64,000 nucleotides of DNA from positions 21,769,615-21,833,614 of the forward strand of contig CM028887.1 of NCBI GenBank assembly GCA_016801885.1. The letters are read 5' to 3'. Positions 54,620-64,000 of the stretch are shown here, piece by piece. Positions within the stretch are counted from its first letter, which is position 1, and the number at the start of each line of letters is the position of its first letter. The notes below the pieces were generated by a model, which had not been told where the DNA came from, did not search any database, and saw nothing but the letters and a program-made list of their open reading frames with translations. The position numbers were made by a program, and so were the translations under genes. The stretch comes from Toxotes chatareus. Taxonomy: Eukaryota > Chordata > Actinopteri > Toxotidae.

Positions 54620-54692
54620 GGTGGGCTCACCACCTGGGGGCTCACCACCTGGGAGGTGGTGAGCCCACCTCCACCTCCCCAGGTGGAGGTGG
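54620..54692. repeat. two nested perfect inverted repeats
   Basis: GGTGGGCTCACCACCT (54,620-54,635) is exactly complementary to AGGTGGTGAGCCCACC (54,654-54,669), giving 16 paired bases around an 18-base loop. Overlapping its right arm, CCACCTCCACCT (54,665-54,676) pairs perfectly with AGGTGGAGGTGG (54,681-54,692) around CCCC. The two hairpins share bases 54,665-54,669, so both cannot form fully at once. Confidence 0.93.
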
Positions 54693-54695
54693 TGC

Positions 54696-54768
54696 CGTCC
54701 AGAGTGGGGCTCAAACCCACGATCCTGAGATATTGAGTCTCATGTTCTACCAATTGAACTAACCAGGC
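54696..54768 (-). pseudogene. tRNA-Lys-like relic with CAA anticodon
   Basis: Read on the minus strand, 73 bases fold as a type I tRNA. There is a D-arm (GTTC/GAAC), an anticodon stem TGAGA/TCTCA with loop CTCAATA, variable loop GGATC, and a T-arm GTGGG/CCCAC with loop TTTGAGC. The body matches vertebrate tRNA-Lys(CTT), whose anticodon stem is the same and whose loop is CTCTTAA. Here the anticodon reads CAA (a Leu anticodon) on a short-variable-loop body. The acceptor stem (GCCTGGT against TCTGGAC) has two mismatches, so a functional gene is unlikely. It is a tRNA pseudogene or the head of a tRNA-derived SINE. Confidence 0.8.
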
Positions 54769-54967
54769 GGCCAAACTTAGGAAGGTGAAATTGTAAATAT
54801 GTAAACAGTTTGCTGTGAATAGTATGTGATTCATTCACATAAAGTGTTGATTTCTGACCATAGCACTTTTTCTGACTAATTTCTTATAATGCAGGTTTAG
54901 TTTCAATAGAATAATGAGCATTCAATGTGTTCTCTCTTCCATAACGATTTTTGTACTACTAATTGGG

Positions 54968-55016
54968 AATATGAATATGAATATGAATATGAATATTAAT
55001 ATGAATATTAATATAT
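54968..55016. repeat. (ATATGA)n/(ATATTA)n short tandem repeat
   Basis: About eight hexamer units, first ATATGA then mixed with ATATTA, between unique flanks. Confidence 0.85.
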
Positions 55017-55880
55017 TGGAGGAATCAATATGGAATATGATTCCTCTAAGTGTCACCTTTCATTAGAGCCGTCATTGATGTCTGTATGTTGAAGCATTCA
55101 GGAGTTATACACTTGGCACCTGGAGCGTGCCCAAGAGCTATCCAAAGTGGCCATTTTGGATAGCTCTTGAGAACGCCTGGACATACCCACTGAAAAACCT
55201 GTGCAAAACAGTCAATTTTTTGTACAATTGCTATGAAATTTTAACATGGAATGGGTAGGACTTCAGTCTACAGAAATATGTTGTCATCTAATCCTATCCT
55301 ACAAGCCCAGGTTATTAGAAAGATGCATTTTAAAAAAAAAAAATCAGGCAAGGAAAAAAAAAATTTTTTTGTGTTTAATATTCTCTTACTCGATACCAGT
55401 TACACCTACAGTACATCAGACTGCTGAAATAAAAACTTTAGAGTGTTACCTTCACAAAGAGACCAAACTTTTGAATGTCCTTCTAAGGGCTCAAGAACAG
55501 CTTTGAATTTAATTTGGGCATGTTTTTGACAGGTGTTTTGGGCAAATTAGGCCGGAGTGTTAAGGGGTTAAGTGGGATACTTGTGCATTTCAAATGTGTA
55601 ATGCATAAAATGTGATCATAATAGGGTGCACTCTTTGCTTTATGGCTCACCATACACAGGTAGTGCTCAGCTATAAGTACACTACAAAAGTTAATACTGC
55701 TGTTACCAAAAGAGCACTTGATTAAAAAGTTTCTAAGAGTTGTATTCTGAGATTTAGACTCAGCAGTCTGATAAAACAAAGAGTGCTATTGAGAAACAAA
55801 TCAGTAAGTCCCTTTCCCCCCAGTGCCACTCTAGGTGCCAGTTAAGAGTTGGTTCAACTTGTGCACCTTCTAAGGACCAG
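55017..55880. other. intergenic DNA with one perfect hairpin
   Basis: AT-rich spacer without a credible exon. The one structured element is AAGAGCTATCCAAA (55,133-55,146) pairing perfectly with TTTGGATAGCTCTT (55,155-55,168) around GTGGCCAT. A-runs near 55,330 and 55,355 may mark retroposed tails. Confidence 0.5.
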
Positions 55881-56250
55881 TCTGCTTTTCCACAGGCTAG
55901 AGAGCGACCATAGAGCCACGTCATTACGTCACTAAACACGTCTGTATACGTCTTCGCTTCCCTAGCAGCACTAATGCCAAGCACTCTGTTGTCTCTTTCC
56001 AAAATCCAAATATTCTGACGTTGATTTTGAACATGAAATTTAAAAAATGGTGGTCACAAAGTTTTAGTTGGCCACAATAATTCTGCCCGTAGCCCCTGAA
56101 CAGGTTCTTGGTACTAGACCAGCAAAGTGTTGGTACTGCTCTAAAACCAGTTTTCCTGGCTGAGAGCCGTTGAAAAATGAAGAACTGGTTCGAGACTTGG
56201 CAACGGCTCCGGACCAGCTCTCGAACTGTCTTGGTGGAAAAGGGGAAAGT
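55880..56250. mobile_element. non-autonomous DNA-transposon-like element
   Basis: CTGCTTTTCCACAGGCTAGA near the left end and TCTCGAACTGTCTTGGTGG followed by AAAAGG at the right end form an imperfect terminal inverted repeat (CTTTTCCAC on both ends). The inside carries TCATTACGTCACTAAACACG and AAACCAGTTTTCCTGGCTGA, phrases I associate with fish non-autonomous hAT-like elements. No transposase frame is present. The family name is inference. Confidence 0.5.
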
Positions 56251-56301
56251 GAGAGCAGGAGTGTCCAAAAAACTGTCATAAGAGATTAATTAAAGAGCTA
56301 C

Positions 56302-56384
56302 CTTGAGAGAGTCCAGCTCGTCTTTGGTGAGGTTGGCTCTCTTGGCAGCTTCCCACAGTTCAATCACACGAGGCTCCCGAAACT
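56302..56384 (-). CDS. lrpap1: LRPAP1 exon 6 (last one found)
   Basis: On the minus strand the exon runs from CCTGTGTAG to CTCAAG|GTAGCT. It is 83 bases: two complete a Glu codon and 27 codons follow. It encodes REPRVIELWEAAKRANLT and KDELDSLK, the start of RAP domain 3. Human RAP has EPRVIDLW and ANLTDKEL at the same place. It ends in phase 0. The protein should continue for about 80 residues, including two lysines known to be critical for LDL-receptor-family binding (mature human K256 and K270) and the HNEL tail. No continuation was found to the left. Confidence 0.93.
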
Positions 56385-57289
56385 CTACACAGGAAGAACA
56401 GGCAGGGATAAAGATGAAGAGATAAACGGTCCAAGGAGACAGTTTGGAGCCTCACCAATACTCGCATACTCAAGAGGGAGGGACCTTTGAAGAGGAGCAG
56501 CCACAGCAGATGTTTTTTAAGATACAATCACAGCAACAAACCACCCTGGTTGCTTAATCATTTGGTATACACATACAATATAAAAGAGAAGAAAACTGCT
56601 TGCATTCACATCTCAGCTTCAGTTGCTGCCACTCCCCGAGTATTACAAAACTGCATGAATAACAAAACCAGATGAATAAAACAGGCAGAAGGAGACTGAG
56701 AATGTTTTGTGCAAGAGGAGACGGGGAGTGAGGGAAGGATGAGAACAAGTAGCTGAGTGAGAAACAACCTGGAGGGAAGTGAGTAAAGAGGAAGTAAAGG
56801 AGTCAGTATGAATCAGCAGGAGAAACATCAGCCTCATCTAAACTCCCTAACAGACTCCCACAGAAACCTGCACAACTGAGACCTCACATACCCCAAAAAA
56901 ACCTGCAGTACACTCGACAAAAAGCAGCTGAATTAGATAAAAGACTATAAACTACAAGAAAAATTCAATCATGAGAGCAATGGATGTTTTCTCCAAGTTA
57001 GATAGCACAAGGACAAGCTGGTTTACATAAATGCATAGATGCTGCACTATGGGCTGCTTTATGTAACCCTGTTTGAAACAAATCTTTTTCCACATTCTTT
57101 CCATTTCAGAGACATTCAATTTGAAACTAAAAGCACAAAACACTTGTGTTAAGCCATTAGTGCATCAACGCTCACCAACCGTGATACAGCAGAGCGTGTT
57201 ATTACGAGTCCAAATCCCAGTGATTGAGCTGATGAGATAAATGCAGAGTGAAACAGGCACACACTGTGTGTGTGTTTTCTCTCCCTCAC
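56385..57289 (-). other. LRPAP1 intron 5
   Basis: GT-AG intron of 905 bases. I see no additional exon, repeat or RNA gene in it. Confidence 0.85.
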
Positions 57290-57445
57290 CGCTGTCTTCA
57301 GAGAAGCCCTCGTGGCTGAGCTTACGGAGGCGCTCGAAGCCCTGGTTGAGGTCTCTCATTTTCTGCTTCAGCTCTGTGTGCTTCTGGTGCAGCACATGCT
57401 CTTTGGCGTCGCCCTCCAGGGGAGAAATCGCATTCTTGTGGACTT
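57290..57445 (-). CDS. lrpap1: LRPAP1 exon 5 (domain 2 end)
   Basis: The exon is 156 bases between TGTCTTAACAG and GACAGCG|GTGAGG on the minus strand. It encodes EVHKNAISPLEGDAKEHVLH then QKHTELKQKM, LNQGFERLRKLSHEG, closely matching human HTELKEKL and NQGLDRLRRVSHQG. The entry completes a Glu codon and one base is carried out. The protein is helical and charged, as expected of the RAP three-helix bundles. Confidence 0.96.
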
Positions 57446-58787
57446 CTGTTAAGACAAACAGACGGAGGGAAAGTTGTGGGTGAGAGAAGGTGACAGGTCA
57501 AGTTAGGAGTTCAAAGCCCATGGGTTTGAGTGGGTGTTATAGATGGGAGGATGAACGAGACAGAGAAGAACGGATTAAATTTTAGCAATAAAAGAGAGAA
57601 AGAAAAATAGAATTCAATAAGGAGCGTTTAGTAGCAGCCATAAAATACATCGTGAGAATTTTACAACATTTCACGGGGGCTGACTTTTTCTTCATATATC
57701 ACATTTATTTTTCCATAAGAACCTTGAGCAGCCTGTGAGTCTAATCTTATTGGTTAAGTCTCCGACATCAGTGTGGTTATGAGATTCCTGCCTGTCTCAC
57801 CCTTGAAAAAGGCGGGGAGGTAAAAAGCGAACAAAGGCTGACTGGACAGTGCCACACTGACTCAATGATAACGCTTGACATTTGGATCAAAAGGAAAAAA
57901 ACAAACCTGAGACGAAATAGAGAGTGGGAAACCTAGATAGGCAGTGGATGGAGGTGGTGGTGCTGCGGAGGTGCACGGAGGCTCCCCTCCAGGCAACAAG
58001 TGATTGGCTCAATTTTTAAACACATCAGACAAGCAGAAAAACACCCCTGGCTTGTTCGGTAGAAACACAGCACGGAGGGGTGCTAACGGAAAAGTTCTGG
58101 CACAAAACAGCTGCAAAGTGTCAGTCAAGTCCGAAAGAGATGTGCCTGTCCTCCCCCCGTCTATCTCAAACATAGTGGGGCCTGTCAGTTGGGATTAAAA
58201 CTCACAGCTTAATGTGATGTGACAAGCACTGATAGAGCACAGAGCAGTGGGTGGAAACATGTGAGGTCTGATACCTGCCACCTATGTACACGACCACTGG
58301 CCTGAACAAACAGACAGGAAGCATTTCCAGACTTGGTGCTTAGCTTTGGATGACCGCCCTGCTGTATGTATTTTTTGCATAAATGTGCTTTGGAAACTAC
58401 TTTATGTAAGTGTTACATTATTCTGTATGAGTTTAGGAGCAAAGCTGAACCATAATTATACAAAAACATACAGAGATGAAAGAAGCTAGTAAGAGCTGAG
58501 AGGACAGAAAATATGTAATTCAAAGTGCCGTAAGAGATTTCAAACAACAAGGACACAGCAGCAGAGAGGAGAACAGAGCTTAAAGGCTCATCAAAGTCAA
58601 AGTCTTTGGAACTTGTATATAATACAAATAATACAAATACAGTAGGTGAGTCACAGAATTTGTGTGTGTTTTTAGCTTGAATATGTATTTGAACTTCAGA
58701 AAAATATATTAATTAATAAGACTAAGCAGAGGTGGTGTGACACCTCTGCTTGGCATGAGAACAAAGGGAGTGACAGAAGCAGCTCAC
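57446..58787 (-). other. LRPAP1 intron 4
   Basis: GT-AG intron of 1,342 bases. I see no exon, RNA gene or recognised repeat. Confidence 0.85.
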
Positions 58788-58908
58788 CCTCAGTCCTGCT
58801 GACGGTATCCATGAGGATATTATACTCGTGGATCTTGTCTTTGTGGTGCTGGAACTCCTTCTTAAGGCTCAGCAGCTCCTCATCAGAGAATTTCCCTGAG
58901 CTCTTAGC
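58788..58908 (-). CDS. lrpap1: LRPAP1 exon 4
   Basis: The exon is 121 bases between TTCCCCACCAG and ACTGAGG|GTGAGC on the minus strand: 40 codons plus one base. It encodes AKSSGKFSDEELLSLKKEF, HHKDKIHEYN and SRTE. Human has SGKFSGEEL, HHKEKVHEYN and SRTE at the same positions. It lies in domain 2 of RAP. Confidence 0.97.
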
Positions 58909-59360
58909 CTGGTGGGGAAGATCATCGGAGGCAGAAGGGGTTAGTCTCAAAAGCAGTAAAGTAAAAAGTAACGCAGCCGTCAAAGCACAAGCTAATGAAA
59001 ATAATTTAAGCTAAAAGTTATTATTTTTTGCTTAAAAAAAAAAAAATAATGTGTTACTGTGTTCCATATAAGAGCTGCATTTAGACACCACTGGGGCTGC
59101 TGAGTGAAAGCCTTGTAACTGTAACCTCAAAAGCTTTTAACCCCCTGATTCATTCTGTTTACCTTTTAATTTGATTATAGGAGATTCTTTTATTTAATTA
59201 TTTTTTAGTTGATTTGAGGTTCATGTCTATTTAATCACATTTACATTTAATCGCACTTAATGATATTTAATCACATTTAATGAAGCTGTGTAGACGAGGG
59301 CATGAAATCAAGGCGTCGTTCCCAAAATATATTCCTTTGCACACAAATTCAAACACGCAC
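58909..59360 (-). other. LRPAP1 intron 3
   Basis: GT-AG intron of 452 bases. It includes a degenerate direct repeat of a TTTAATCACATT-like motif at about 59,232-59,281. Otherwise I see nothing in it. Confidence 0.85.
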
Positions 59361-59491
59361 CTTGTTCCAGAGTTTGTCCAGCCTGGGATCATCAAACATG
59401 TCTCCCTCCTTGGTGTCGTGGTCCTTCAGGTAGTTGCTCTCCAGTGGTCGTGTGTCCCTTTTACCATCCATCCCGTACTTGGCCAGGATCA
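59361..59491 (-). CDS. lrpap1: LRPAP1 exon 3
   Basis: The exon is 131 bases between TTATGTTGTGCAG and AACAAG|GTGCGT on the minus strand. The split Val codon is completed by the first two bases. It encodes VILAKYGMDGKRDTR and DDPRLDKLWNK. Human has VILAKYGLDGKKDAR and DDPRLEKLWHK, an almost exact match. It ends in phase 0 into exon 4. Confidence 0.97.
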
Positions 59492-59591
59492 CTGCACAAC
59501 ATAACACAACATGCCTTTTACTAGCACTGCCATAAATGATGCTGACATAAGGCTGTAAGGAGTAAAAGCTGAGGTTGTCATGAGAAGAAGC

Positions 59592-59766
<175 letters not shown>

Positions 59767-62039
59767 CAAATATCAACATCAAATATTACCTAGAGGCACA
59801 CAACCCTTGAAAGCAACTCATTAATTCCAAAATCACCACATAGAAGAGAACAGCAAAGAGTAGAATCTCTAATGAGTCAGCTGCTGAAAATAAACTGAGC
59901 AGGCCACCATACACGCTTTAGAGTTGACAACTGATGAGAGCTTATCAAAACAGAGTAGCTTCACTTTCTTCTTGACGTTAGAGATGCACAGTAGGAGATA
60001 CAGGTGTGCATTTTGTCACACATCTTCTATTGTGAGAAACGTCATATTTAGAGATGAGAGTGAGAGGGGAGGAAAATGCTCATTCACCCTCCCACTCACT
60101 CACTGAACAGAACACCTTACACAACCCACTACTTGGCAGTGTGCCTACACATAAAAGGTAAAAGAAGACAAAAGATTAAAAACAATATTCTAAACGGATC
60201 CAAAAACTGCCAGAACACATATTTTCCAGGAAAGATAACTGATTAGTAGTAGTAGTTGGCATTTCCACATCTAATTTGTTAGATATCTGTCACTTTTGTG
60301 CAAAAAATACTGAACAGCACAATATACTATCAGTCTAGTCCCAACATTTTACACTGCTACAGCCCAACATAAAGTTGGACTTTGCTCTGAAGAGGCTCTA
60401 CCCTCTTTACTCTGCTCCAGTAAACTGTTATTGCAGCAGCTGATTCAGCATCATCTCTACATTGTAGTAACCCATCAGAGTCACTTATCAACTACTTATA
60501 ATTCATTCGGAGAGAGTCCACATACAGGTGTCTAGTTTAAAAGCCTCGTAAACACGGTGCAAGAAGTTGATGACAATGGCTTGTACATATTTTACATTTT
60601 ATGGTTTCAGTGGAGGCTCTTGGCCCATTGATCTGCAATGAGTGCAAACAGTAAAATAAGCTTAGGTTCCCAGATTGTCCAATTTACAACAGGCAAGGTG
60701 TTGATTTGTGTCTTGGCATCTCAAACTGAGAATACTGAAACACTGAAAGAAAAAACTGGGAGAGAGAAAAAATATTTTTGAGCCAATTTAGAAAGATGGC
60801 AAGAAGGAGAAAGGCGTGATCCAGAGGGGAGAGGGGAACTTGAGGTCCTTCTTAAAGATTTATATTCAGTCTACAAAAGAGCAGAAAGTGACTCTGCTCC
60901 TCTGCCTGGAGTTGGAAGGTCACTCCACCACTGGGGAGTTCAGAGGGAGAGGAGTCCAGAGCTGGTGGACTGCTGCCCGGGCTGCCAGAGGGAGGGAAGT
61001 CCACTGGCTGTTAGCAGCAGAATGCTAAACAGACTGGTGTACTGTTTATGGCTGGGTCTTTGCCAGCAGATTCTGAGGAGAAGATCCCTTCACACACTCA
61101 TACATCAGCTACAGGGTTTAATCTAGGATTTGATTGCCTGAGTGTGCCTGTCCTGACCTTTTACAATCTGAGGTAACTGCAGGGACAGTAGTTATGTCTG
61201 AACTGTTAATACATTCTTCACAGGTCAAGAGCACACCTGTGAAAAAATATATTGAATTTGAAATTGATGCTTCCACTCTCCTTCCCCATATAAATGTGCC
61301 CTGAAAAAGGTAATATACCCCATTTCATTGGTATCGCTACTTTAAAAATGACAATGTTCTAATAAAAGCTGTATTTCATATGCATTGTGGTAATGGGCGA
61401 CAGCAGGGCAGTGTGTGTGTGCAGCGCTCTGCTTCCACCCCCAGCAGGCATCATGGTTGTGCCAACCGCCATGATAACCCAGGATCGTATCGGTACTGAA
61501 AGTCATAACTTTGGTATCCAGTGGCAACACTGTTGACATCATCATCATCATTAAGGTGCAAAGCATTATGGCATGTTTAAATCCTCTAATCACAAGGTCC
61601 ACAATGAAATATTTCTTGGCTAGTGTTTCTTCTATATTTATACCTTTCATATGCTTGCTAAATATAATGCAATATGCATGCATATGGATACAGCTACAGT
61701 GTTCATTTCAAATGGGGATTCTGTAAACACGCTTTAGCAACATCCCTTGACAGGGATGAGCAATTACAGTTCTTCGGGGATTTTGTTGGTAGAACATTTG
61801 TTATTCTACCAGCCAAGTGACAGAGTTTATTACATAAGCTCTCTTATCCAGAACAATGTGTTCCTCTGTGTCAGCGGCATTAATTATTTGTCAAAATCAT
61901 AAGAATTTCAGCACAGAGTGGCATCGCCAAGATTGGTGACTGAACATTCATGGCACAGTGACTTGAAAGTGAATTTAGTTTGAAGTGGAGAAAACAATCC
62001 AACTTATTCCTGACTGCACCCACAAGCACAGACTCTCAC
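59767..62039 (-). other. main part of LRPAP1 intron 2
   Basis: Intronic sequence with a small ATC run (61,540-61,553). I find no credible extra exon. Several GC-richer patches (60,810-61,020 and 61,385-61,460) do not have matching splice sites. Confidence 0.75.
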
Positions 62040-62184
62040 CATTGAAGTTACGTCGGAGCTGGGCCTCTTTCTCCCCATTTTCATCCAGCCCCTCCACCTT
62101 CATCTTTTTCCACTGCATCTCATCTTTTTCCTGGATCTTCAGGTCACTGTGCAGCTCAGCCTGCCGCACTGGGGACAACTGCAT
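62040..62184 (-). CDS. lrpap1: LRPAP1 exon 2 (domain 1)
   Basis: The exon is 145 bases between TTTTGATAG and TTCAATG|GTGAGA on the minus strand: 48 codons plus one base. It encodes MQLSPVRQAELHSDLKIQEK, then MQWKKMKVEGLDENGEKEA. Human has LPPVRLAELHADLKIQERDE and GLDEDGEKEA. The Met at its start is an internal residue, not the initiator. Confidence 0.97.
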
Positions 62185-63207
62185 CTATCAAAACCAGAAC
62201 ACGAGTCTACTTAATAAAAGTAAGACAGAAGGAGGGAGAAGGTTTGAGGACAGGGAAGGGTAAGGAGTGAGAAGAAAACAGGCTGAAACTATAAAGTTAA
62301 TTATTCTGTAGGTCGTTTGATCAATGTAAATGGAAAAACTCAGCTCCTAGAGACGCTTTTGTTCAAGCAGAGCTGGACACATACTACTCAGATTAAAGCT
62401 CAATTCTAATCTTTCTCTGACCTTGATGACAGACTTCAAGATCACATTCTGCTCTGGTCTGAAAACAGGGCAGGTCACTGTGGACAGTCTGCTCTGACTG
62501 AGGACTCAACTACTTCAGCAACTTATGAAGTAAAAATAGCAGAGGATATTATTTTTAGTGAATAAAGCATGGCATACAGGAGAAGAGTTGTTTGACTTGC
62601 TACTCATTTATTGTTCATTTTTCCAGTTAGATATATACTTTACAGTATTCTGACTTTGGTGTCTTTCTACCTAATAGTGGACATATTTCAACCAGAGAGA
62701 TATCCACAATTATTGTCTTTTGCTGGAGACCACTGAGGTCTACTGGGGCAACTGGGTAGTTGCTCAAAGGTCCTCTGCTGTGGTTATTTTAAAATAGAAG
62801 AATTATACTCATTCTTTACCCCCATGTCCATCTGTACTCCTATCAACCCTCTGGTAATATGCTTGATTATCCAGCTTCTTGGATGCAAACTATTCAACCT
62901 AAGCTCATTAAACAAAGACCACCTGCACAGCTGATAAATACACTATGTTTACTGGACACCAGACTTTAGGGATGAGTAGTGATGCACACCTGCTTATCGG
63001 CTTGAACCCAGTATATGAGCGTTAACACTACATCTTAATTAGGGTGAATACATTATTCTCAATGTAATGATAAAAAGCCATCTATGTGGATTCAGTTGTG
63101 TTTGATGGGCCTTAACGACCGATACGTGTTACGTGTATTTGAGTCACTATGCACAGTTGGTACAGCCGAGTTTCATGTGAACAGACCTTTCATTTTCACA
63201 TACGTAC
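62185..63207 (-). other. LRPAP1 intron 1
   Basis: GT-AG intron of 1,023 bases. I see no feature in it. Confidence 0.85.
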
Positions 63208-63369
63208 CCTTTTAGCCTTCTCCCACACCTGGTTCAGCTTGGCTATCCTGAACTCCACCGTTTGCCCATCACTGCCGCTCGGCTTGGGCTCGTTCACTTC
63301 CCGAGAGTATTTCCCAGCCATTACACCCACACCGAGACACAGGGCAACGACTAAACACTGCAGTTTCAT
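63208..63369 (-). CDS. lrpap1: LRPAP1 exon 1: receptor-associated protein, signal peptide and domain 1 start
   Basis: LRPAP1/RAP is an endoplasmic reticulum chaperone that binds LDL-receptor-family proteins (LRP1, megalin) during folding and blocks premature ligand binding. The exon has 54 codons and ends AAAAGG|GTACGT in phase 0. I chose the ATG at 63,367-63,369 because it starts a typical signal peptide (MKLQCLVVALCLGVGVMA) directly before GKYSREVNEPKPS. Human mature RAP begins with the similar KYSREKNQPKPS. An in-frame ATG 34 codons upstream would put a basic, Cys-rich stretch before the signal and is less likely. FRIAKLNQVWEKAKR matches human FRMEKLNQLWEKAQR. Confidence 0.96.
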
Positions 63370-63546
63370 TTTAGAAATATCTCTACACAAACAACAACAG
63401 AAGAAAAGGCGCCGAAAAACTGTAGCTAGGCTAACCCCCCCCCGACCAAAATTAGCAGGATAGCACTTCAACTGTTTCTGTTATTGTGGCTCGCTACAGT
63501 ACCACAAGTCATGTGCTCAAAAGGGGAAGGCACTTCCTTAAGACGT

Positions 63547-63565
63547 GCATTATGGGATTTGTAGT
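63547..63565 (-). promoter_or_regulatory. ZNF143/THAP11-type motif in LRPAP1 promoter
   Basis: On the minus strand the sequence is ACTACAAATCCCATAATGC, close to the known ZNF143/THAP11 element ACTACAANTCCCAGNATGC. It lies about 180 bases upstream of the LRPAP1 start codon. A partial second copy, ACTACAGTTCTCG, lies on the + strand at 63,617-63,629. The region has no TATA box I can see, as expected for a housekeeping promoter. Confidence 0.65.
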
Positions 63566-63859
63566 TTTCTATCCCAGCGCTTTCATTTCAAGTAAAGCGG
63601 AAACGCTCTTCATTAAACTACAGTTCTCGAAATTCATCTCTACTTCGTCACCAAGCAACGAGGGCTGCAAAGACTGAGCAAATAGAAATGCTCCACGCGT
63701 ATACGTGACTGGATGCTGCTCACATCCACACGTACCACATGATGATGGTGATGGGCTGTGGTCTGCAGGAGAAGAGTCTGTTTTGTTAGTTTTGAAACTA
63801 CAAGCAAAGAGGTAAAGCACCCTCAAAACAGACTTAGTCCCTCTGTAAAAGTCCTATGA

Positions 63860-64000
63860 CAGAGGTGTCCTAACTGTTCCACAAAGGGCAATGTGGCTGC
63901 AGGTTTTTGTTCCAACCAATCAAGAACACACAGTTTGACCAATCAACTGTCTGAAGACTGAGATCAGTTGATTAAATGAGTCAAATCTGGTGTGCTGCTG
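63860..64000 (+). repeat. dispersed repeat, copy 2, cut by the window edge
   Basis: CTGTTCCACAAAGGGCAATG, GTGGCTGCAGGTTTTTGTTC and the following 80 bases match 54,410-54,511. This copy has a longer left end and runs off the window. Similar fish elements end with the inverse of this left part, which would make it a foldback element. The right end is not visible here. Confidence 0.8.

Noticed and set aside
54499..54834. Gly/Pro-rich open frames on both strands around 54,500-54,830
   Set aside because: They run across the inverted repeats and the tRNA-like relic, have no splice sites and show no protein family features.
55924..56279. Minus-strand open frames as the missing LRPAP1 end
   Set aside because: The sequence belongs to a DNA-transposon-like element. 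It lacks the helical charged residues and the HNEL end expected for RAP domain 3.
61975..62039. Extension of LRPAP1 exon 2 past 62,040
   Set aside because: The frame stays open, but a good donor (G|GTGAGA) at 62,040 and the match of exon 3 to human RAP show that the extension is intron.
63370..63471. Upstream in-frame ATG of LRPAP1 at 63,471
   Set aside because: It would place a basic Cys-rich stretch ahead of a normal signal peptide. The ATG at 63,369 gives a typical signal peptide and mature start.

Overview
This is a teleost fish (ray-finned) nuclear genome window. The evidence is interrupted genes with GT-AG introns, a vertebrate LRPAP1 gene, dispersed repeats of types common in fish genomes, and dinucleotide microsatellites. 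It contains no prokaryotic operons, CRISPR array or viral genes.

Positions 1 to about 46,825 are one uninterrupted AT-rich tandem array that runs off the left edge. Its unit is about 72-78 bp (often exactly 75), giving roughly 600 or more copies. Each unit carries TACTATACTATGACG, then TATGACATTTTGAGGTCA, then a self-complementary GTCAAAAA/TTTTTGAC core, then GTCCGATTTTGACGCC or a variant of it. The array is zoned. The outer zones (1-6 kb and 38-46.7 kb) mostly end units in GACGCC. The core (about 6.1-38.4 kb) mostly has GGC in place of GAC, often GTCGAT instead of GTCCGAT, and many scrambled units. No open frame in the array looks like a gene.

The array ends at a dispersed teleost repeat (46,826 to about 47,465). 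After it, on the + strand, come the 3' exons of a phosphotyrosine adaptor gene, most likely DOK7 (48,555-51,920, five or so exons in phase). Its N-terminal PH/PTB exons are not in the window, so they would lie left of the array and the array would sit inside an intron. On the - strand, six exons of LRPAP1 (receptor-associated protein, RAP) run from the start codon at 63,369 down to 56,302, with phases that match throughout. A convergent DOK7/LRPAP1 pair is also found in human 4p16.3, which supports both calls.

I could not find the last LRPAP1 exons (about 80 residues: most of domain 3 and the HNEL retention tail) in the 4.4 kb between the two genes. That space holds several repeats, a lysine-tRNA-like relic with a CAA anticodon, perfect hairpins and a DNA-transposon-like element.

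The most interesting observations are the size and zoning of the probably intronic array, the dyad and A/T-tract built into every unit, and the apparently missing RAP C-terminus.
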